Origin: Allosphingosinicella deserti | GTDB lineage: Bacteria > Pseudomonadota > Alphaproteobacteria > Sphingomonadales > Sphingomonadaceae | Direction: 5' to 3' | DNA: 64,000 nt | Assembly: GCF_003012735.1 (NCBI RefSeq) | Contig: NZ_PXYI01000009.1 | Coordinates: 1-64,000, forward strand | In this document: piece by piece, positions 28,062 through 37,196 of the stretch | Layout: each line of letters opens with the position of its first letter | How positions within the stretch are numbered: the first letter of the stretch is position 1 | Position numbers and translations under genes: made by a program | Notes under the pieces: generated by a model | What the model saw: only the letters and a program-made list of their open reading frames with translations | What the model was told of the DNA's origin: nothing | Databases searched by the model: none

Positions 28062-29459
28062 ATGAACAAGCAGCTTCTTCGCGCCGCCGCCCTTCCCCTC
28101 TTCGCACTGATCGCGCCGGACGCGGCTCCGGCGCAGAATGCCGATCGCACCGAGCGCCTGCGCGATGCCGCGCTGGAGGATGACGAGGTCGCCTACGACA
28201 TCGTCGAGGGTCTGACGACGGAGATCGGACCCCGGCTCGCCGGCACGGCGCAGGAGGCGCGTGCGCGGGAATGGGGCGTCCGCAAGCTGAAGAGCCTCGG
28301 ATTCTCCAACGTCCATATCGAGACCTACCAGATGCCGGTCTGGGTTCGCGGCGAGGAGCGAGCCGAGATCGTCGCACCCTTCCCGCAGAGGCTGGCGGTG
28401 ACCGCTCTCGGCAACAGCGGAGCCACTCCGGCGGCCGGCCTCGACGCCGAAGTCGTCGGCTTCGACAGCCTTGCCGATCTGGAGGCGGCGCCGGCCGCCG
28501 CCGTGCGTGGCAAGATCGTCTTCGTCAGCCACGGCATGACTGCGACCCAGGATGGCTCGCAATATGGCTATTACGGCGCCGCTCGGCGTACCGGCCCTTC
28601 GGTGGCGAGCCGCAAGGGCGCGGCGGCGATCGTGATCCGATCGATCGGTACTGATCATCACCGCAATCCGCATACCGGCGTACAAATCTGGTCCGAAGGG
28701 GTCAGCCCGATCCCGGCGGGTGCGCTCAGCGTTCCCGATGCCGAGCAGCTCCAGCGCATCCTGAAGCGCGGCAAGAAGGTGACTATGCGGCTTACCCTCA
28801 CGCCGCGCAATATCGGCATGCAAGAGGGCGGCAACGTCGTCGCTGAAGTTCCCGGCACCGATGCCAAGGCCGGCATCGTGCTGATCGGCGGCCATCTCGA
28901 CAGCTGGGATCTCGGCACCGGCGCGATCGACAATGCCGCCGGCGTCGCGATCACGGCCGCGGCCGCGAAGCGGATCATGGACGCCGGCCGCCCGCGCCGC
29001 ACCATCCGCGTGGTCTGGTTTGGCGCCGAGGAGGTCGGCGGCAATGGCGATCAGGCCTATCGCGCCGCCCACGGCAAGGAAAAGATCGTGTTCGTCTCCG
29101 AGTCCGATTTCGGTGCGGACCGCGTCTGGCGGATGGATCCCGGGTTCGCCCCGGTCAATGCCGCCCTTGCCGATCGTGTCGCCGCTGCGCTGGCGCCGCT
29201 CGGCATCGCCCGCAGCACCCAAGCTGCCAGCGGCGGCGCCGATCTCGGCGAGTGGGTGCAGACAGGCGTCGCCGCAATCGATCTTCAGCAGGACGGCACC
29301 CGCTATTTCGACTATCACCACACCCCTGACGACACGCTCGACAAGGTCGATCCCGAGCAGCTTCGCCAGAACGTCGCGGCATGGACGGCAATGCTCTCAG
29401 TGGTTGCCAACGCGCCCGAGGAGATCGTGCCGACCAAGCCGGCTGTGCCGGCACCCTGA
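28062..29459 (+). CDS. M28 family metallopeptidase (aminopeptidase-like), secreted
   Basis: 465-aa exported zinc peptidase. A signal peptide (MNKQLLRAAALPLFALIAPD, cleavage near APAQ) is followed by an N-terminal pre-domain, a PA-type insert (about 130-250) and the M28 catalytic domain. Zinc ligands are visible: GGHLDSWDLGTGAIDNAAG (His and bridging Asp), GAEEVGG (catalytic and ligand Glu), SESDFG (Asp) and FDYHHTPDDTLD (His). Similar enzymes in Sphingomonadales are predicted periplasmic or outer-membrane-associated peptidases. ATG 28062 begins the signal peptide. It stands alone, divergent from ettA. Confidence 0.92.
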   Translation: MNKQLLRAAALPLFALIAPDAAPAQNADRTERLRDAALEDDEVAYDIVEGLTTEIGPRLAGTAQEARAREWGVRKLKSLGFSNVHIETYQMPVWVRGEERAEIVAPFPQRLAVTALGNSGATPAAGLDAEVVGFDSLADLEAAPAAAVRGKIVFVSHGMTATQDGSQYGYYGAARRTGPSVASRKGAAAIVIRSIGTDHHRNPHTGVQIWSEGVSPIPAGALSVPDAEQLQRILKRGKKVTMRLTLTPRNIGMQEGGNVVAEVPGTDAKAGIVLIGGHLDSWDLGTGAIDNAAGVAITAAAAKRIMDAGRPRRTIRVVWFGAEEVGGNGDQAYRAAHGKEKIVFVSESDFGADRVWRMDPGFAPVNAALADRVAAALAPLGIARSTQAASGGADLGEWVQTGVAAIDLQQDGTRYFDYHHTPDDTLDKVDPEQLRQNVAAWTAMLSVVANAPEEIVPTKPAVPAP

Positions 29460-29460
29460 G

Positions 29461-29865
29461 CCTCGGCGAACCAGAATACGGCGCTTCATGCCGAAGCTGC
29501 CGTAGAAGGGTCCGCAGCGTAACGGATAAGGTCCTCGCGGGGACCAGCGCGACATCGACGCTCCCGCGCCCGCCAAGCTCCACCGAGCCTTGACGGTCCT
29601 CGTCCGATGCTTCGGCCGGATCGCGGCCGCGGCGAAAACCCTTCGCTGTGAAATCTTGACCCCCTGATCAGGAATTGACGAGGCGCCGCAGGGTCGCCTG
29701 CCCTGCCCTCAGGTTGATGGTGGCGCGTGAGAAACGGAAACTCGACAGATCCATCTCCACACGCTTGGCATGACGCCCGTCGGGCGCGCCACAGCGGCCG
29801 GAACCGCGGCGATCAGTTGGCGGCGACCGGCAACGTCCAGGTGAAACGAAGGTGGGTGCGATCAT
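29461..29865 (-). pseudogene. Decayed cupredoxin-like (blue copper protein) gene
   Basis: The minus strand carries a complete but frameshifted cupredoxin-domain gene. It starts with AAGGAG and ATG at 29865, then a signal-peptide-like frame (LIAAVPAAVARPTGVMPS). The first core segment reads MDLSSFRFSRATINLRAGQ to LVNS and hits a TGA at about 29670. A different frame continues GGQDFTAKGF and GSVELGGRGSVDVALVPAR. A third frame finishes with PYPLRCG then FYGSFGMKRRILVR. The Cys and Met of the last segment match the type I copper ligands of the family. Three or more indels are needed to rebuild one frame, so I call it a pseudogene. It lies between the M28 peptidase and the TonB receptor. Confidence 0.78.
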
Positions 29866-30030
29866 CGATCGCGCTCCTTTCGCAGCCAAGTCTGCGCCCT
29901 CGCGCTTTGGCTTCCAAGCCCCCGCCCGGCGGCATTCTGGTTAGCGAGCCATTAGCTCAGTAAACTGATTTGCCACGCTTTTGTCGCCGGTCTAAGGGCC
30001 TTGGAACAAGGGGTTGCTTTGAGGTCCGTG

Positions 30031-31914
30031 ATGAAGCGCGTGCGCTGTTGCTTTCTGCCGACGGCGGCCTTGTGCGCGGTCGCCACGATCGCCGCGCGTA
30101 CCGAGGCGAATGTCGGCGACGATCTTGCCGCCCTCAGCATCGAGGAGCTAGCCCAACTCGAAGTCCGCGCCGCTTCGAAGCAGGCGGAGCCTCTCAGCCG
30201 GGTGGCGACCTCGATGTTCGTCATCACCGATGAGGATATCATACGATCCGGCGCAACCTCCTTGCCGGAGGCGCTCCGGCTCGCCCCCAATCTTCAGGTG
30301 CAGCGCACCAACGCCCGCGAGTATGCGATCACCGCGCGCGGCTTCAACGGGGTCGAGACGGCGAACAAATTGCTCGTCCAGATCGACGGCCGGACGATCT
30401 ACACGCCCCTTCACTCGGGCGTGTTCTGGGAACAGCATGCCCCCTTGCTCGAGGATCTCGAGCAGATCGAAGTGATCAGCGGACCCGGCGGAACCCTCTA
30501 CGGCCCCAATGCGGTGAACGGCGTCGTCAGCATTACCAGCAAGGATGCGCGCGCGACGACCGGCGGGCTCGCCCGGGTGACCGCCGGTCCTGACGAGCAG
30601 ACCTTCGCCCTGCGCTACGGGAGCGCGATCGGGACCGATAGTGCCATTCGCGTCTACGCGACCGGCTTCAACCGCGACGGCATGTCGGCGGGCCCGGCAA
30701 CGGTCGACGAGCGCGATTTCCGGGGATGGCAGGCGGGCTTTCACGCCGATCTCGGCTCCGCCGACTCGCAGGTCACCCTGCAGGGCGACATCTACGACAA
30801 CGACATCAATCTGTTGCCGGGTGAAGGCAATCGCGGGCACAATCTGCTCGTCCGCTGGACCCGCGCCACCGGCAGCGAGTCCGCCGTCCGCGTGCAGGCT
30901 TATTATGACGATTTCACCCGCAAATATCTGCGCGCGGTCGACAAATTGGAGACCTTCGACGTCGAGGCCCAATTCAATAGCACGCACGGCCGGCACGAAC
31001 TCGTCGCGGGCGCCGGTCTGCGAACCACGGACGATCTCTTCGTAAACAATTTCAACGAATTCCGGCTCACCCCACCGAGCAAACGGCTGTGGGTGGGCAA
31101 CGTCTTCCTGCAGGATCGGATTGCGGCGCGCGACGACCTCGATCTGATTGCGGGGCTGAAGCTCGAGCAATCCTCCTTCACTGGTCTGAAGTGGCTGCCC
31201 AATTTGCGTCTGGCCTGGCACCCCAGCGAGCGGGCCCTGCTCTGGGCCGCGGTTTCGCGCGCGGTACGCACACCGTCGCGCATCGATCGCGAACTGGAAA
31301 GCCTGCCGCTGCTCGCGACCTCTCCGGATTTCCGGAGCGAGAAGCTGATCGCCTTCGAAGCGGGCTATCGGGGCCAGCCCTGGGCTGGAAGCAGCCTTTC
31401 GCTGTCCTTGTTCTACAATCGCTACGACGACATCCGAACGATCGAGTTCGCACCGAATTTCCAGACCCCGATCCGGCTCGCCAACAGCCTGAAGGGGAGT
31501 TCCTGGGGCATCGAGGCGTCGCTCACCCAGCAGATCCTGTCCTGGTGGCGCGGCAGCCTCGGCGTCTCGACGCTTGGCAAGGATTTCCGGGTGAAGAACG
31601 GCGCGCTCGACATTTCAGCTCGTGCCGCTCTTGGGATGGATCCGGATTATCAGCTGATCGCGCGGTCCAGCATGGATCTCGGAGAACGCATGCAACTCGA
31701 CATTGCAATGCTGGCGGTCGACGACAGCAACACCACCGGGCGCGGGGATTATGCCGAGGCGAACGCACGGCTCGGCTGGAGGGTCAGCGCCGAGTTGGAA
31801 CTGTTCGTCGCCGGCAGCAATCTCCTACATGAGAGCCACATCGAGAGCAGCGACCTGCCCCGCGCATTGAGGATCGAGCGAAACGTTCAGGCCGGGACTC
31901 GCGTTCGCTTCTGA
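30031..31914 (+). CDS. TonB-dependent receptor (YfiR-associated type)
   Basis: Outer-membrane beta-barrel receptor, 627 aa. After a signal peptide come ALSIEELAQLEVRAASK and a plug domain: SMFVITDEDIIRSGATSLPE, ALRLAPNLQVQR, KLLVQIDGRTIYTPLHSGVF, IEVISGPGGTLYGPNAVNGV. A barrel follows and ends in a C-terminal Phe (TRVRF). This plug version is the one I know from receptors encoded beside YfiR/DUF4154 and a membrane signalling protein, and that is the layout here. ATG 30031 has GAGG 6 bases upstream. The stop overlaps the YfiR start (TGATG). The ligand is unknown; no siderophore-binding site is claimed. Confidence 0.9.
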   Translation: MKRVRCCFLPTAALCAVATIAARTEANVGDDLAALSIEELAQLEVRAASKQAEPLSRVATSMFVITDEDIIRSGATSLPEALRLAPNLQVQRTNAREYAITARGFNGVETANKLLVQIDGRTIYTPLHSGVFWEQHAPLLEDLEQIEVISGPGGTLYGPNAVNGVVSITSKDARATTGGLARVTAGPDEQTFALRYGSAIGTDSAIRVYATGFNRDGMSAGPATVDERDFRGWQAGFHADLGSADSQVTLQGDIYDNDINLLPGEGNRGHNLLVRWTRATGSESAVRVQAYYDDFTRKYLRAVDKLETFDVEAQFNSTHGRHELVAGAGLRTTDDLFVNNFNEFRLTPPSKRLWVGNVFLQDRIAARDDLDLIAGLKLEQSSFTGLKWLPNLRLAWHPSERALLWAAVSRAVRTPSRIDRELESLPLLATSPDFRSEKLIAFEAGYRGQPWAGSSLSLSLFYNRYDDIRTIEFAPNFQTPIRLANSLKGSSWGIEASLTQQILSWWRGSLGVSTLGKDFRVKNGALDISARAALGMDPDYQLIARSSMDLGERMQLDIAMLAVDDSNTTGRGDYAEANARLGWRVSAELELFVAGSNLLHESHIESSDLPRALRIERNVQAGTRVRF

Positions 31915-32477
31915 TGCTCGCTTGGCAATCCTTCCCTGCCCGCTCGCCGGGACTGCGCCGCCTGAGGCTCGCCGCGGCCGCCTTGCTGTGCGCCCTGCCC
32001 GGCGCGGCGCCAGCGCAGCCCAGCGATCTTGCGGTGAAGGCGGCGTTCCTGACCAAGTTCCCGGCCTACGTCACCTGGCCGGCATCGGCTCAACCGGGCG
32101 CCGACGCGCCTTTCGCGCTCTGCGTGATCGGCGGCGATCCGTTCGGCCCCCGGCTCGATGCCGCGGCGCGCGGGCAGCAGGTCGATGGTCATGCCGTGCA
32201 GGTCCGCCGCCTCGGCAATGCGGCGGCGGCATCCGATTGCCAAATCGCTTTCGTCCAGGCGGTAACGCCCGCCGCCACCAGCGCCGTCCTGGACGCGCTC
32301 GCTGACAAGCCCATACTGACCGTGACGGATCGCGGCGCGGCACAGGGCATGGTCCATTTCGAGATTGCCGAAGGACGCGTCCGCTTCCGTATAGACGAGG
32401 CGGCCGCTCGGAAAAGCGGTCTGGAAATCAACTCGCGCTTGCTCGCGATCGCTTTGAGCGTGAAGAGAGGGCCGTGA
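31914..32477 (+). CDS. YfiR family periplasmic protein (DUF4154)
   Basis: 187-aa protein with a signal peptide (cleavage near GAAPAQ) and the YfiR domain: LAVKAAFLTKFPAYVTWPAS, LCVIGGDPFG, then KPILTVTDRG, MVHFEIAEGRVRFRID and INSRLLAIALSVKR. In Pseudomonas, YfiR is the periplasmic repressor of the diguanylate cyclase YfiN. Here the next gene encodes a hybrid histidine kinase with a periplasmic domain, so YfiR would regulate that kinase instead; this is inferred. Both junctions overlap (TGATG), so the three genes are translated together. Confidence 0.88.
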   Translation: MLAWQSFPARSPGLRRLRLAAAALLCALPGAAPAQPSDLAVKAAFLTKFPAYVTWPASAQPGADAPFALCVIGGDPFGPRLDAAARGQQVDGHAVQVRRLGNAAAASDCQIAFVQAVTPAATSAVLDALADKPILTVTDRGAAQGMVHFEIAEGRVRFRIDEAAARKSGLEINSRLLAIALSVKRGP

Positions 32478-34216
32478 TGTTCCGCTTCGCTCGCTTCGCC
32501 AGACGCTGGCCGAAAGTTCCGATCGCGGCGGCGTTGATGGCGCTGGTGCTGCTTGCCGTCGGGCTGGCCGTGATCTTCCAGAGCGACCGTAGCTACGGAT
32601 TGCAGAAGATAGAAGAAACCCGGGTACAGGCCGAGATCCTCGCGGCCAGCGTTACCCCGGCGCTCGACTTCGGCGATGCCGCGACCGCGCGCGAGGCGGC
32701 GAATGCGCTGGGCGTCAATCCGCAAATCGCTGCCGCGGGCATCTACAATCGCGACGGCAGCCGCCTGGCGGGATTCGAGCGCCAGCCGGGTGCTCTTCCC
32801 ACGCGCTTGGCCGGCGGCTGGAAGCCGGGTGGCAGGCTCGTCCAGGTGGTCGTACCGGTAGTACGCGAGCGGGAGACTATCGGCAGCGTCTACCTTTCCT
32901 CCGTGCGCGAGCCGACCCTTCGCCGTCTAGCCCGATACAGCGTCGTCGGTCTGCTGGTGATCATGGCGGTTCTAGTTGTGCTCGTGCTCGGCTTCACCCA
33001 GCTTGCTCTTCGCCGCGCCAATTGGGAGCTGGAGGCACGGGCCGACGCGCTTTCCGCCGCTTATGCCGAGCTCCAGATCCAGGTTGAGGAACGTACCCGC
33101 GCCGAAGACCAGTTACGGCAATCGCAGAAGATGCAGGCACTCGGTCAACTGACCGGCGGCATCGCGCATGATTTCAACAATCTGCTGACCGTCATCCAGG
33201 GTTCGGCCGACATGCTCCGCCGCCCTGGGCTGGCAGAGGAAAAGAGGGTCCGGTTCGCGGATGCGATCGTTCAGACCGCCGGACGCGCCGCTGCCCTCAC
33301 AAGCCAATTGCTCGCCTTCGCCCGGCGGCAACCCCTGCGCACCGAGGTGATCGATCTCGCGGGGCATCTCGAGGGCATGGCCGATCTGCTCGATCGCACC
33401 TTGGGAGAACGGGTGAAGGTTGTGATCGAGGCCATGCCGGATCTGTGCCCGATCGAGGCGGACCCCGCCCAGCTCGAATCGGCGATCCTGAATATCGCTG
33501 TGAACGCGCGCGATGCGATGCCCGACGGTGGGACACTCACCATCCGCGTGGCGCAGGCGGAGCCGCTCGCCGACGGTCGGTCGGCGGTGGCGGTTGCGGT
33601 CAGCGACACCGGCGACGGCATCCCGCCGGACGTGCTCGCCCGGGTCTTCGAACCCTTCTTCACGACCAAGGATGTCGGTCGCGGCACCGGTCTCGGCCTC
33701 AGCCAGGTCTATGGCTTCGCCGCGCAATCCGGCGGAGACGCGAAGCTCGCCAGCGAGGTGGGCGTGGGGACCACCGTCACGATCGTTCTTCCCTGCACCG
33801 GTCACGACCTTCTGGTCGCGCCGACGGCGCCTACGGATCGCGCGCCGAGCCACCGGACGGGCAGCATCCTTGTCGTGGATGACAACGAGGAAGTCGGATC
33901 CTTCGCCGAGCATTTGCTGACCGAATTGGGCCACGTGGTCGTGCGCGCCGCAAGCGGGGCCGAAGCGCTCGAGCGACTGAACGAAGGTCGTTTCGACGTG
34001 CTGTTCACCGACGTGGTGATGCCCGGCATGAGCGGCATCGAGCTTGCCGCAAAGGTCAGGGAACGCGCGCCAACCACCGCTTTGGTGCTGACCACCGGCT
34101 TCAGCGACGAAATTACGCGCTCGGGCACCGGCGGCCTGCCGGTCGTCTTCAAACCCTATCGGCTCGAAACATTAACCGAGGTGCTGGAGAGCGCTCTCGC
34201 GGAAAAGGAAGGCTGA
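32477..34216 (+). CDS. Hybrid sensor histidine kinase with receiver domain
   Basis: 579-aa inner-membrane kinase. Order: transmembrane helix (ALMALVLLAVGLAVIFQ, about 19-35), a periplasmic domain of about 110 residues (likely of the CHASE8 type found in YfiN), a second helix (VVGLLVIMAVLVVLVLGF, about 158-176), a coiled-coil linker, the HisKA H-box GGIAHDFNNLLTVIQG, an ATPase with AVNARDAMPDGG, SDTGDGIP and GTGLGLSQVYG, and a C-terminal receiver domain (ILVVDDNEE, DVLFTDVVMPGMSG, FKPY). Start ATG 32477 overlaps the YfiR stop. It ends the TonB receptor-YfiR-kinase operon. No separate output protein follows, so phosphotransfer to an unlinked partner is likely. Confidence 0.92.
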   Translation: MFRFARFARRWPKVPIAAALMALVLLAVGLAVIFQSDRSYGLQKIEETRVQAEILAASVTPALDFGDAATAREAANALGVNPQIAAAGIYNRDGSRLAGFERQPGALPTRLAGGWKPGGRLVQVVVPVVRERETIGSVYLSSVREPTLRRLARYSVVGLLVIMAVLVVLVLGFTQLALRRANWELEARADALSAAYAELQIQVEERTRAEDQLRQSQKMQALGQLTGGIAHDFNNLLTVIQGSADMLRRPGLAEEKRVRFADAIVQTAGRAAALTSQLLAFARRQPLRTEVIDLAGHLEGMADLLDRTLGERVKVVIEAMPDLCPIEADPAQLESAILNIAVNARDAMPDGGTLTIRVAQAEPLADGRSAVAVAVSDTGDGIPPDVLARVFEPFFTTKDVGRGTGLGLSQVYGFAAQSGGDAKLASEVGVGTTVTIVLPCTGHDLLVAPTAPTDRAPSHRTGSILVVDDNEEVGSFAEHLLTELGHVVVRAASGAEALERLNEGRFDVLFTDVVMPGMSGIELAAKVRERAPTTALVLTTGFSDEITRSGTGGLPVVFKPYRLETLTEVLESALAEKEG

Positions 34217-34264
34217 GGGCCTTGTGCGATGCAGGCTGAGACCGTGAGACGTCGGTGCTGCACG

Positions 34265-35167
34265 CTAACTGGGCACGCGTCCGACAACTTTCACGCAGTC
34301 GAGAAAGGCGCGCACGGCCGGGGGTACTGCCCTATGCCCAGGATAATAAAGTGCGACGGCTTCCGGCGCGGGCGTCCAGGCGCCGAGAACCTGGCACAGG
34401 CGCCCCTCCTTCAAGGCAGCTTCCGCCGCCGGTCCTGCGACGTAGGCGATCCCCAAGCCGGAGACGGCAGCGTCGACCATCAATTCTTCATCATCAAGGA
34501 TGATCGCACCGGTCGCTTCCACGACAAGTTCCTGACCGGCACGCTCGAACTCCCAGCGGTAGAGCTTGCCGCTTGGCATCCGGTGGCCGATGCAGCGGTG
34601 GTTCGCCAATTCGTCTGGAGTCTCCGGAGCGGCGAAGCGTGCGAGATACTCGGGAGCGGCGACGCAAAGGAACGAAACCGGATCGCCTAGCGGCACCGCG
34701 ATCATGTCCCGTGGGATCGACCCGGCCAGGCGTACGCCCACGTCGAACCCGGCCGAGACGATGTCGATCAACTGACCCTCGACGACGATGTCGACCACCA
34801 CGTCGGGAAAGCGCTTCGCCACAAGCGGAACGATGTCGCGGACGAGCAGCGAGGCGGCGACACGCGGTGCGTTGATGCGGACGGTCCCGGCCACCTGCCC
34901 GCGAAAGGAGGCAACCCCGGCCAGCGCCTCGTCCAGCGAAGCCAGGGCAGGCTGCAGACGCGCAAGCAGCTGGAATCCAGCTTCCGTGGGTGAAACGCTG
35001 CGAGTCGTCCGATTGAGCAGCCGCACGCCGAGCCGATCCTCCAGCGCGCGCATCGCGTGACTGAGAGTGGACGGCGCCGTACCAAGCGCGTCGGCAGCGC
35101 GGCGAAAATTGCGATGTGTCGCGACGGCCATGAAGGCCGTGAGATCGTTGAGCGTCGGCCGGGACAT
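34265..35167 (-). CDS. LysR family transcriptional regulator
   Basis: 300-aa LysR-type regulator: an N-terminal winged helix-turn-helix (NFRRAADALGTAPSTLSHAM, RLGVRLLNRTTRSV) and a C-terminal effector-binding domain (GTVRINAPRVAASLLVRDIV, GDPVSFLCVAAPEYLARF). It is divergent from an SDR gene with 95 bases between the start codons, the arrangement typical of LysR regulators controlling their neighbour. The target is probably the SDR/RidA pair; the inducer is unknown. No T-N11-A operator was identified with confidence. Confidence 0.92.
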   Translation of the reverse strand: MSRPTLNDLTAFMAVATHRNFRRAADALGTAPSTLSHAMRALEDRLGVRLLNRTTRSVSPTEAGFQLLARLQPALASLDEALAGVASFRGQVAGTVRINAPRVAASLLVRDIVPLVAKRFPDVVVDIVVEGQLIDIVSAGFDVGVRLAGSIPRDMIAVPLGDPVSFLCVAAPEYLARFAAPETPDELANHRCIGHRMPSGKLYRWEFERAGQELVVEATGAIILDDEELMVDAAVSGLGIAYVAGPAAEAALKEGRLCQVLGAWTPAPEAVALYYPGHRAVPPAVRAFLDCVKVVGRVPS

Positions 35168-35262
35168 TGCTGGCGTTTTTGCACCAGGTCATGCCGAATT
35201 CAACGGCTAATACGAACAATCGTGTCGGCCTATCTGATGCTTGCAATCAGGAGGTACCAACG

Positions 35263-36120
35263 ATGAAGAAGACTTGGCTGATCACCGGCGTATCCTCGGG
35301 CCTCGGCCGGCTGCTTGCCGAGAAAGCGTTAACGCGCGGGGATCGCGTCCTCGGCACCAGTCGGAATGCCGACGCGCTTGCCGAATTGCGCCGCGCCTAT
35401 CCCAATCGACTTCGGATCCTTGCGGTGGATCTGCAGGACGAAGGTTCAGTCCGCACCGCCGTCGATGACGCGTTCGGCGGCTCTGGCAGGATCGACATCG
35501 TCGTCAGCAACGCGGGCTATGGCCTGCTCGGCGCCGCGGAGGAAGCGAGCGACTCCCAGGTGCGCGACATCATCGATACCAATCTTATCGGGGCGATCGC
35601 GCTGATCCGGGCGGTGCTGCCGCATCTGCGCCGTCAAGGTGGCGGCCGCATCCTGCAGGTCTCGAGTGAGGGAGGCCAGATCGCTTATCCAGGCTTCAGC
35701 CTCTATCACGCCACCAAATGGGGCATCGAAGGCTTCGTCGAAGCGGTGGCGCAGGAGATTGCTCCGTTCGGCATCGAAATTACCCTCGTCGAGCCCGGCC
35801 CCGCCCGCACGGGCTTCGGCAACAATCTTGCCCGTACCGAGCCACTCGCGTCCTATGCCGAAACGCCCGCCGGCAGCTTGCGCGATGCGCTCGGCGACGG
35901 CGCCTGGACGATCAAGGGTGATCCTGACCGGATGACGGACGCGATGATGGACCTCGCCGATCATGGCGGCCCGCTGCCTAAGCGGCTGGTTTTGGGCACG
36001 GACGCCTATGCCAATGTGCGCAGCGTGCTGCTCGAGCGGCTGGATGAGCTCGACCGCCAGAAGCATATCTCGCTCGCGGCTGACTTCACCGAGGCAGAGC
36101 TCACGAACCTCAAGCCTTGA
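35263..36120 (+). CDS. SDR family oxidoreductase
   Basis: Short-chain dehydrogenase/reductase of 285 aa, classical type. Nucleotide-binding motif TGVSSGLGR near the N-terminus, SNAGYG at about residue 82, catalytic Ser in LQVSSEGG and YxxxK as YHATKWG. Substrate unknown; the cofactor is probably NADP(H) (basic residue RNADAL after the glycine motif), which is only suggestive. GGAGG precedes ATG 35263. It is divergent from the LysR gene and followed by ridA-like after 53 bases. Confidence 0.92.
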   Translation: MKKTWLITGVSSGLGRLLAEKALTRGDRVLGTSRNADALAELRRAYPNRLRILAVDLQDEGSVRTAVDDAFGGSGRIDIVVSNAGYGLLGAAEEASDSQVRDIIDTNLIGAIALIRAVLPHLRRQGGGRILQVSSEGGQIAYPGFSLYHATKWGIEGFVEAVAQEIAPFGIEITLVEPGPARTGFGNNLARTEPLASYAETPAGSLRDALGDGAWTIKGDPDRMTDAMMDLADHGGPLPKRLVLGTDAYANVRSVLLERLDELDRQKHISLAADFTEAELTNLKP

Positions 36121-36173
36121 TCGCCCTGTTCGTACGCAAATCGCACGACCATTCTCAAGCAAAGGATTAGCCC

Positions 36174-36593
36174 ATGTCCACACGCAACGTTGTTTTCCCG
36201 CCCCAGCGCCACGCGCTGTACGACATCCATCGCTACTCACCGGCGATCCGCTCCGGCGACCTGCTGTTCGTGTCCGGCCAGGTCGGAAGCCGCGCGGACG
36301 GGTCGCCCGAGCCTGCCTTCGAGGAGCAGGTTCGCCTCGCCTTCGCAAATCTGCGGAACGTGCTTAACGCCGCGGGATGCAGCTTCGACGATGTCGTCGA
36401 CGTCACCACCTTCCATACCGATCCCGAGGCGCAGATCGACGTCGTGCTGGCCGTCCGGAGCGAGGAGATCGGCGACCCGCCTTATCCGAACTGGACCGCC
36501 GTCGGCGTGACTTGGCTCGCCGGCTTCGATTTCGAGATCAAGGTGATTGCCCGCATTCCTGCCGCTACAGGCATCGCGAGCACCGCGGATTAG
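36174..36593 (+). CDS. RidA family protein
   Basis: 139-aa member of the Rid/YjgF family, which deaminates reactive enamines/imines. It has the segments YSPAIRSGDLLFVSGQVG, NLRNVLNAAGCSFDDVVDVT and an arginine in AVRSEEIGDPPYP. The C-terminal part is slightly different from canonical RidA (IKVIARIPA), so it may be another Rid subclass. ATG 36174 with AAAGGA upstream. It follows the SDR, probably as one operon under the LysR regulator. Its last 4 bases overlap the minus-strand remnant. Confidence 0.9.
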   Translation: MSTRNVVFPPQRHALYDIHRYSPAIRSGDLLFVSGQVGSRADGSPEPAFEEQVRLAFANLRNVLNAAGCSFDDVVDVTTFHTDPEAQIDVVLAVRSEEIGDPPYPNWTAVGVTWLAGFDFEIKVIARIPAATGIASTAD

Positions 36594-37052
36594 GCTTCGG
36601 GAGGCGTTCTCCGGTTCCAGAGGATGCTGCCGGCGACGATCAGGCCGCCAAAGACGAAAGCCACGCCGATCGGCAGCCTGGGGGCAGTCAGGACGAAAAA
36701 CGACAGCACGATGCCGACGACAAGCAGCGGCCCGACATGCTTCAGCAGCGCCGCGTCTTCGCCGAGCAATTCGGCATCCTCGGCGAAGGCGCGATTCTCC
36801 TCCTCCTCTTTGGCGTGCCGTTCGGCGACGATCCGCGCCTTGTTCACGACCTGATGGCGCCACCATAGCGTCACAGGCACAGCCAGGGCCGCGGCGCCCA
36901 GTCCGAATGTTATCTGCCCGCCCGCGCGAGTCGCCCGCGCTGACGCCGAGCGAGAGGAACAGGATCGACCAGACCAACAAATAGGCGATCGTCCAGCCGA
37001 CGATGCCCACGATACGTTTTCGAAGCGGCGCGTGTTCAGCCTGCCCGTTCAT
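36590..37052 (-). pseudogene. Frameshifted small membrane protein
   Basis: Two minus-strand frames together form one protein. From ATG 37052 the frame reads MNGQAEHAPLRKRIVGIVGW and continues TIAYLLVWSILFLSLGVSAG, a helix. Near 36930-36945 the coding frame shifts; the other frame continues ATRAGGQITFGLGAAALAVP, WWRHQVVNKARIVAERH, a Glu-rich stretch and two helices (VGPLLVVGIVLSFFV, LPIGVAFVFGGLIVAG) to the stop at 36590. A 1-base insertion (or 2-base deletion) would explain the break. The intact form would be about 150 aa with three to four helices. The 3' fragment alone could be translated from GTG 36880. Confidence 0.65.
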
Positions 37053-37196
37053 CCCCCGACTCCCGATGCAGAGTCAGCATCGCATAGTCGCAGGCAAATC
37101 GGAATGGAGTTTGATTTGGCAGGACCCAGGTGCGCCGTTCCGCCCAAGTGGGGCGGTCTTCGAGCAATAGCCGCAGGTGACGGCTGAGCAGGGAAA

